Assembly: GCA_947034885.2 (NCBI GenBank)
Contig: OX344754.2
Span: 7,571,001 to 7,635,000, forward strand
Direction: 5' to 3'
Source: Thuidium tamariscinum
Taxonomy: Eukaryota > Streptophyta > Bryopsida > Hypnales > Thuidiaceae
Length of the DNA stretch: 64,000 bases
The notes beneath the pieces were generated by a model. That model was not told where the DNA came from. It saw only the letters and a list, made by a program, of their open reading frames with translations, and ran no database searches. Positions 59,861-64,000 of this stretch are shown here, in pieces (the stretch's first letter is position 1; each line of letters opens with the position of its first letter). Made by a program: the position numbers and the translations under genes.

Positions 59861-61003
59861 CCTTTGTGATTTTAAAAATAGAAATTAATTTGATAATTAT
59901 TAATTTAGTGTGAGTAAACATTTAATTGTGGGTTTAAAGGACAATTTGCCTTCTTAGTTTAGTTGCAATGACAATTCGGTGTATTAGAAGTAGTCCTATT
60001 TAAAAGTCCTCCTCGAACAAATTTTACACTTAAGATTTAGAAATACCAATTAGGATCTAAATCACTCTACAATATTCTTTTTGTTTTCAAACACAAAAAA
60101 TAAGAACTAATTTAGATAGTGTAGGTAGTTTGATAATAGAGTTCGTTTGAAAGTTGTGAGATGCAACCTTCTATTTTTAACCCTTAAGTTTTAGTTTAGA
60201 ATTTATTTGAATTTTTATCAATATGTCATTTTTTAATGACAATGAGGCATGATTTCATGGTTCAATCTAATGATTTTTAAGCACTCATGTTTTTTTGAAT
60301 TGTATCAATACAAACCTCATTGTTGTAATCCATATATACAAAGTTAACTATCTTCATTCCCATACTTTGAATCCAACCCTGCACCTACTTTCAACTAGAT
60401 TAGTCACATGTTTGAATGATATACCTAAGCCCAAAGGCCCTAAAAAACATGGAAGTTATACTTTGCTTCAACACTCAATGCCACATATACCACAATTCAT
60501 TGAATGCAAAGCTAAAACTTGATAGTTCACAATCTTCTATAGACTTACAATGTGATTTCTAAATAACAAAGCAAACATCATGTAATGAAGTCAACAATAG
60601 ATAGTGTCTAATGAATGGCTTTCACTCTTGTTGTTGAAATACATGATGCAACTATTCATTTTATCAAAACATATTTTCAAGGATAATAAATCAAGCATCT
60701 TTTTTGGATGATCATATCAATAATAGGCCTAATATTTTTCTAGGTCAATGAAATGGTATAACATCCATCATGTGAACAATTTCCTAAATAGATTTTATAC
60801 AAGGACACTTTCCTTCACAAATCCATAGTACATCTCAAAGGTTCAGAAATTATATTTTAACATCAATTATGTCAACAATTCTCTGAAAGTACATAATATA
60901 CTTGAATAGAAGGAAAATTTGAAAGATCTTCTCCAATATCTCTATAACAAGACTATTTCTTACTTCATTTGACAATAGTCTACAAATCATGGCCAAGTAT
61001 GCA
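59861..61003. other. AT-rich intergenic DNA, no gene recognised
   Basis: Only short chance frames are present. Confidence 0.5.
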
Positions 61004-61007
61004 TTAA

Positions 61008-61946
61008 CCCTTAAAGCCCTTAACAATGTTTTTTGAGATTATAAATTTTTTGGGCAGCTCACTACAGATAGATTTTTTATTTTTTATTTTTGAAATTTTG
61101 ATACAATGTGTGCCCGAGGAGTAGCTTTAAGGCCCGACAATTTTTATAACTTTTGACTTCACGGTTAAAAAGTTATGGCAGGATATACTGTTTTCTTTAC
61201 TCAACGGGCAGCCCGGGTAGATGAAAAAACTTCTTAAGAAAAAATTTAAAAAAAAAAATTGAATTGATTCTTTAGGTTTATACAGACACGGGGAGCTTTG
61301 GATCAATCCATTCCAATCAATGAGTCAAAAGTTATGAAGATTTTGAGTTTGGGGTAGTGTGCGGCCAATTACAGAATCTCTACAATACAAAAAAAGTTTG
61401 AAATTCTTCATTTAATTCAATTTTTCATATTTTTGAAAAAAAATAAAAATATAAGGTGTAGATTGTTTATTACAACATTTTAACCACTGGGATTGAAAAT
61501 TTTCAATTCCATGAATAAAATGTTCACAATTTAGTATTTTGGTTCATTTTTTACTTCTTTCTACCTACTTATTTTTTCCTATATGTTGTACAATTCCAAA
61601 TGGTTTGAAAGTTTTTGAGAATGTAGCGAACTTGCATTGAAGTATGAATTCAAAGAGTAACCACCATTTTGAATTTTTTTTCACACAAATGTGACCTTGT
61701 GAAGTGCAGCTGCCCAGATTTTGGCAGGGACAAAAAAACAATTTTTGTCAATTCAAATGCTTATATCTTGCAATCTACATCGTGGAAATTTCTGAAATTT
61801 TTTCCACATGTTTACAAACCACCTTACTACAAGATCCTACGGTTTAATGAGTCAAAAATTTGTTTTATAAAAAAAAATTGCACTTGTATTAGAGATGGCA
61901 ATTTTGGAACATTTTTGGTGAAAACGTAGTCAAAAACCTTTAGGGG
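61008..61946 (-). mobile_element. TTAA-flanked element, inverted copy of the 10.5-kb element (939 bp)
   Basis: TTAA lies at 61004-61007 and 61947-61950. Read on the minus strand it matches 10479-11429 along its length, including the shared short frame that begins MNFFSHK in both copies. The outermost CCCCTAAAG end is kept on the right; the left end is CCCTTAAAGCCC. Confidence 0.85.
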
Positions 61947-62429
61947 TTAAAGATTTTTCTATCATGAAAAGATCCTTCATTCATGGAAATTAAAAAACCC
62001 CTACCTCAAAATTGAAGAATGTTGTAGAGCTTCTACTATGACACTTGTAATGATAGGTCTCTCATTTCAAGGCTTTCAAGAAACGTTGCAACATCAAAAA
62101 GAAAAAGGGCTCTCACAATGACTCTTCACAGTGACTTGTGAATGAGGAAAACTCCTAACGACACTTGTGAATCAAGGAAAAGTCTCCATGACACTTGTGA
62201 GCAAGGGGAAGTAAAGTAGCAAAGTTATTTTTCAAATAAAGAATATAAATGAAGTAGCAATGTTAGATTCTATTGTAACTTTGACGCCCACCATCCACAG
62301 CCCCTCATCAATTGAATCAGTCCACCACAGACCCTATTGTCAGAGCAACCCTAAAAAACAGCGTCGGTGCTCTCATCATCACACCAACCGCAGAACCATC
62401 CATTGACTTTTCCACTTCAAAATTTCATA

Positions 62430-62555
62430 ACTAATTCCTCACAGCTCCAAAAAATATGAAACAACTTGGGTTAGGTGCCAATTCCGCTTGTCTTTCAAGG
62501 AAAATTTACTGAAAAATGATTCAGGAAGTTTCAACTCTCCGAAATTCTGTTTCAG
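62430..62555 (+). repeat. Fragment of the 7451-8341 element near a promoter
   Basis: The order TAACTAATT, CTCCAAAAAATATGAAA, ACTTGGG, GCCAATTC, TGAAAAAT corresponds to about 7990-8110 in the nested TTAA element. It lies about 180 bp before the ABRE of the next gene. No ends are preserved. Confidence 0.6.
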
Positions 62556-62728
62556 CTTTCAGATGGGCGCTTCGTAGGCCTCCCCTAATAATCTCTGAAG
62601 GCTCAAACGTGTCCCCAACAAAGGAACCTTGAATCCCAAATGCACAGACGGCATTATTTCACACACCCCTAAAAAGCAGTTGCGCTCTCCGTCAGTGTTT
62701 CGAGAAGGAGCATCCCAACCCTTTCCTC

Positions 62729-62925
62729 CACGTGTCACCACCCCAGAAAAGCTTTCCCCGCGAGCAGCCGACACCTGGACCTCCACGGTCGGTGGACTCT
62801 GGCGAGCTGCCACAGTAGTGCGAGCGCGTGTCGACGCGGCGTTGCGTGGCTGCATCAGCCAGTGTTATCTGCTCCAGAATATCGCACTCCAGGATCGCCA
62901 CTTCTGCATGCGAGAGAATATAAAC
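62729..62925 (+). promoter_or_regulatory. Promoter: ABRE/G-box core and TATA box
   Basis: CACGTGTC at 62729-62736 is an ABA-response type element. A TATA box, TATAAAC, lies at 62919-62925, so transcription should start near 62950. The stretch is markedly more GC-rich than its flanks. The combination suggests stress- or ABA-regulated expression of the gene at 63818, which is inference. Confidence 0.6.
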
Positions 62926-63110
62926 TCGACTCCGATCTGGAGATGTGCATCATGTTCATTTGACTGATTTTGGTAGTGAAGATCACAGTTTTGTGGAAGC
63001 TACAGATCGCAGTTTACTGAAGTGTGGAAGTTTGTATTTATTGGAGTGTGGAAGTTTACGGGAGTTTTTTTGAGATTACGAAGGTAGTGTAACTGAATCG
63101 CGTTTCGAAG

Positions 63111-63790
63111 GTGAGATTGCTTAACTTCTAAACCTGCTTTGCATTTATTCTGGCTTTTCGAATGCTGTGTTTTCATCCGCTTTGCAGTATTTGAGATAAG
63201 TTAGTACCATCTGGGAATGTGCATATGGCAGTCAATAGTGTGTGATTGCGGTACCCATCTTCGCGATGGTGTGCATTGAACTGAACATGAGTCTTGCAGA
63301 ATGTCTTCACTGCTCTGTCATTTTAGTATTCTGTATTTTCATAACTACGAGGAAATGTATTTATCGTAGTTCTTGCGTGGTAGATGAAGTCAGTCGTCAA
63401 CGTCGATCATGTTTTCCATGTCCTTGAAGTCGGCTATGGTCATCAACTCTTCTTTTGTTCGTAGAAGCATAAATTATGCTCGTATTTGATAAAACGGTGT
63501 CAACATCGTGAAACTCGTGCTCAGGATTTTAGAAGTCAGCCTGCTGTAATTCTGAGGTTGCATGCAGAACATCTAGACACTGACCAATTTCTAATATTTC
63601 AACGTAGTTAATGGGTGTCTTATCGGTTATCGGTTGCAATGTGACCAACTGCCCATATCGTCAGCAACGAAGCCTTAGCATCCGCCATCGTGACGAACAT
63701 GACTAGTATTATATTACTTAGCAACGTGATTACCATTTCTCTGCCGCTGATTAACTTTTCTCATTTCTATACGTGACATTGTTTGCGCAG
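63111..63790 (+). other. Predicted 5' UTR intron (680 bp)
   Basis: A donor (TTTCGAAG then GTGAG) lies at 63111 and an acceptor (TTTGCGCAG) ends at 63790, 27 bases before the ATG. A long leader intron is frequent in strongly expressed plant genes. Confidence 0.6.
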
Positions 63791-63817
63791 TGAGATTTCG
63801 CAGCAGCCGCTACCGCC

Positions 63818-63983
63818 ATGAGTGGGTACGGATCAACCCAGAACACCCCCTACACGGGGCAACAAGACAGCAACTTGGTGGAGAACCCGCGTTATCAGGG
63901 TCAATCGGGCAGCGCAGCGCCGCAAGGCACCACCGGGCCCCAGCAGGAGTCTCGCTATGGAGCCGCCCCGTTGAACACCACAG
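63818..63983 (+). CDS. First coding exon of an unidentified hydrophilic protein (3' partial)
   Basis: The ATG has a strong context (CCGCCATGA). The exon codes for 55 residues, starting MSGYGSTQNTPYTGQQ and rich in Gly, Gln, Ser, Thr, Pro and Tyr, without hydrophobic runs. It ends in phase 1 at a donor (ACCACAG then GTATCTG). The disordered, Tyr/Gly/Gln-rich composition together with the ABRE in the promoter would fit a desiccation-related or LEA-like protein. It would also fit the flexible N-terminus of many others. The rest lies beyond the window, so I give no family. Confidence 0.7.
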
Positions 63984-64000
63984 GTATCTGAACTTCTAAC

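Overview
The window looks like nuclear DNA of a land plant, most likely a bryophyte (moss-like). The recognisable genes are plant-type and intron-rich, with a plastid-targeted TGD3 homologue, a plant NUDT1-type Nudix enzyme and tubulin cofactor A. They lie as small, more GC-rich islands in very AT-rich intergenic DNA packed with non-autonomous DNA transposons. The bryophyte assignment is inference; no ribosomal or organellar marker is present.

Layout. 1-0.23 kb: possible 3' end of a gene (+). 2.2-5.7 kb: complete 11-exon TGD3-type ABC ATPase (-). 6.7-20.5 kb: repeats, including nested elements flanked by TTAA. 20.5-21.8 kb: 3-exon tubulin-folding cofactor A (+). 23.3-25.6 kb: LTR-like segment. 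25.7-27.1 kb: GC-rich island with two G-boxes and one orphan exon. 28.6-29.2 kb: repeats. 29.6-30.1 kb: doubtful ORF. 30.6-35.5 kb: 8-exon gene whose first ~265 residues are delta-COP but whose remaining ~640 residues are not. 37-46 kb: foldbacks, CACTA and other MITEs and a decayed minus-strand gene candidate. 46.6-49.6 kb: putative nucleotidyltransferase-fold gene with tandem repeats on both sides. 49.7 kb: miRNA-like hairpin. 52.3-53.6 kb: small coiled-coil ORF behind two degenerate copies of its own 5' end. 54.6-56.1 kb: 2-exon NUDT1-type Nudix hydrolase (+). 58.4-59.9 kb: strand-asymmetric motif-rich stretch. 61.0-61.9 kb: inverted copy of the element at 10.5 kb. 62.7-64.0 kb: promoter and first coding exon of a gene running out of the window (+).

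The recognised genes act in different processes: ER-to-plastid lipid import, tubulin folding, COPI traffic and nucleotide sanitation. There is no operon-like organisation or obvious pathway cluster. The points most worth following are the delta-COP chimera lacking its mu-homology domain, the nucleotidyltransferase-like gene with repeated 3' ends, and the TTAA-flanked element family that appears as asymmetric, foldback, deleted and nested forms. Two MITE insertions (42.4 and 28.8 kb) can be checked against empty sites in related repeats inside the same window.
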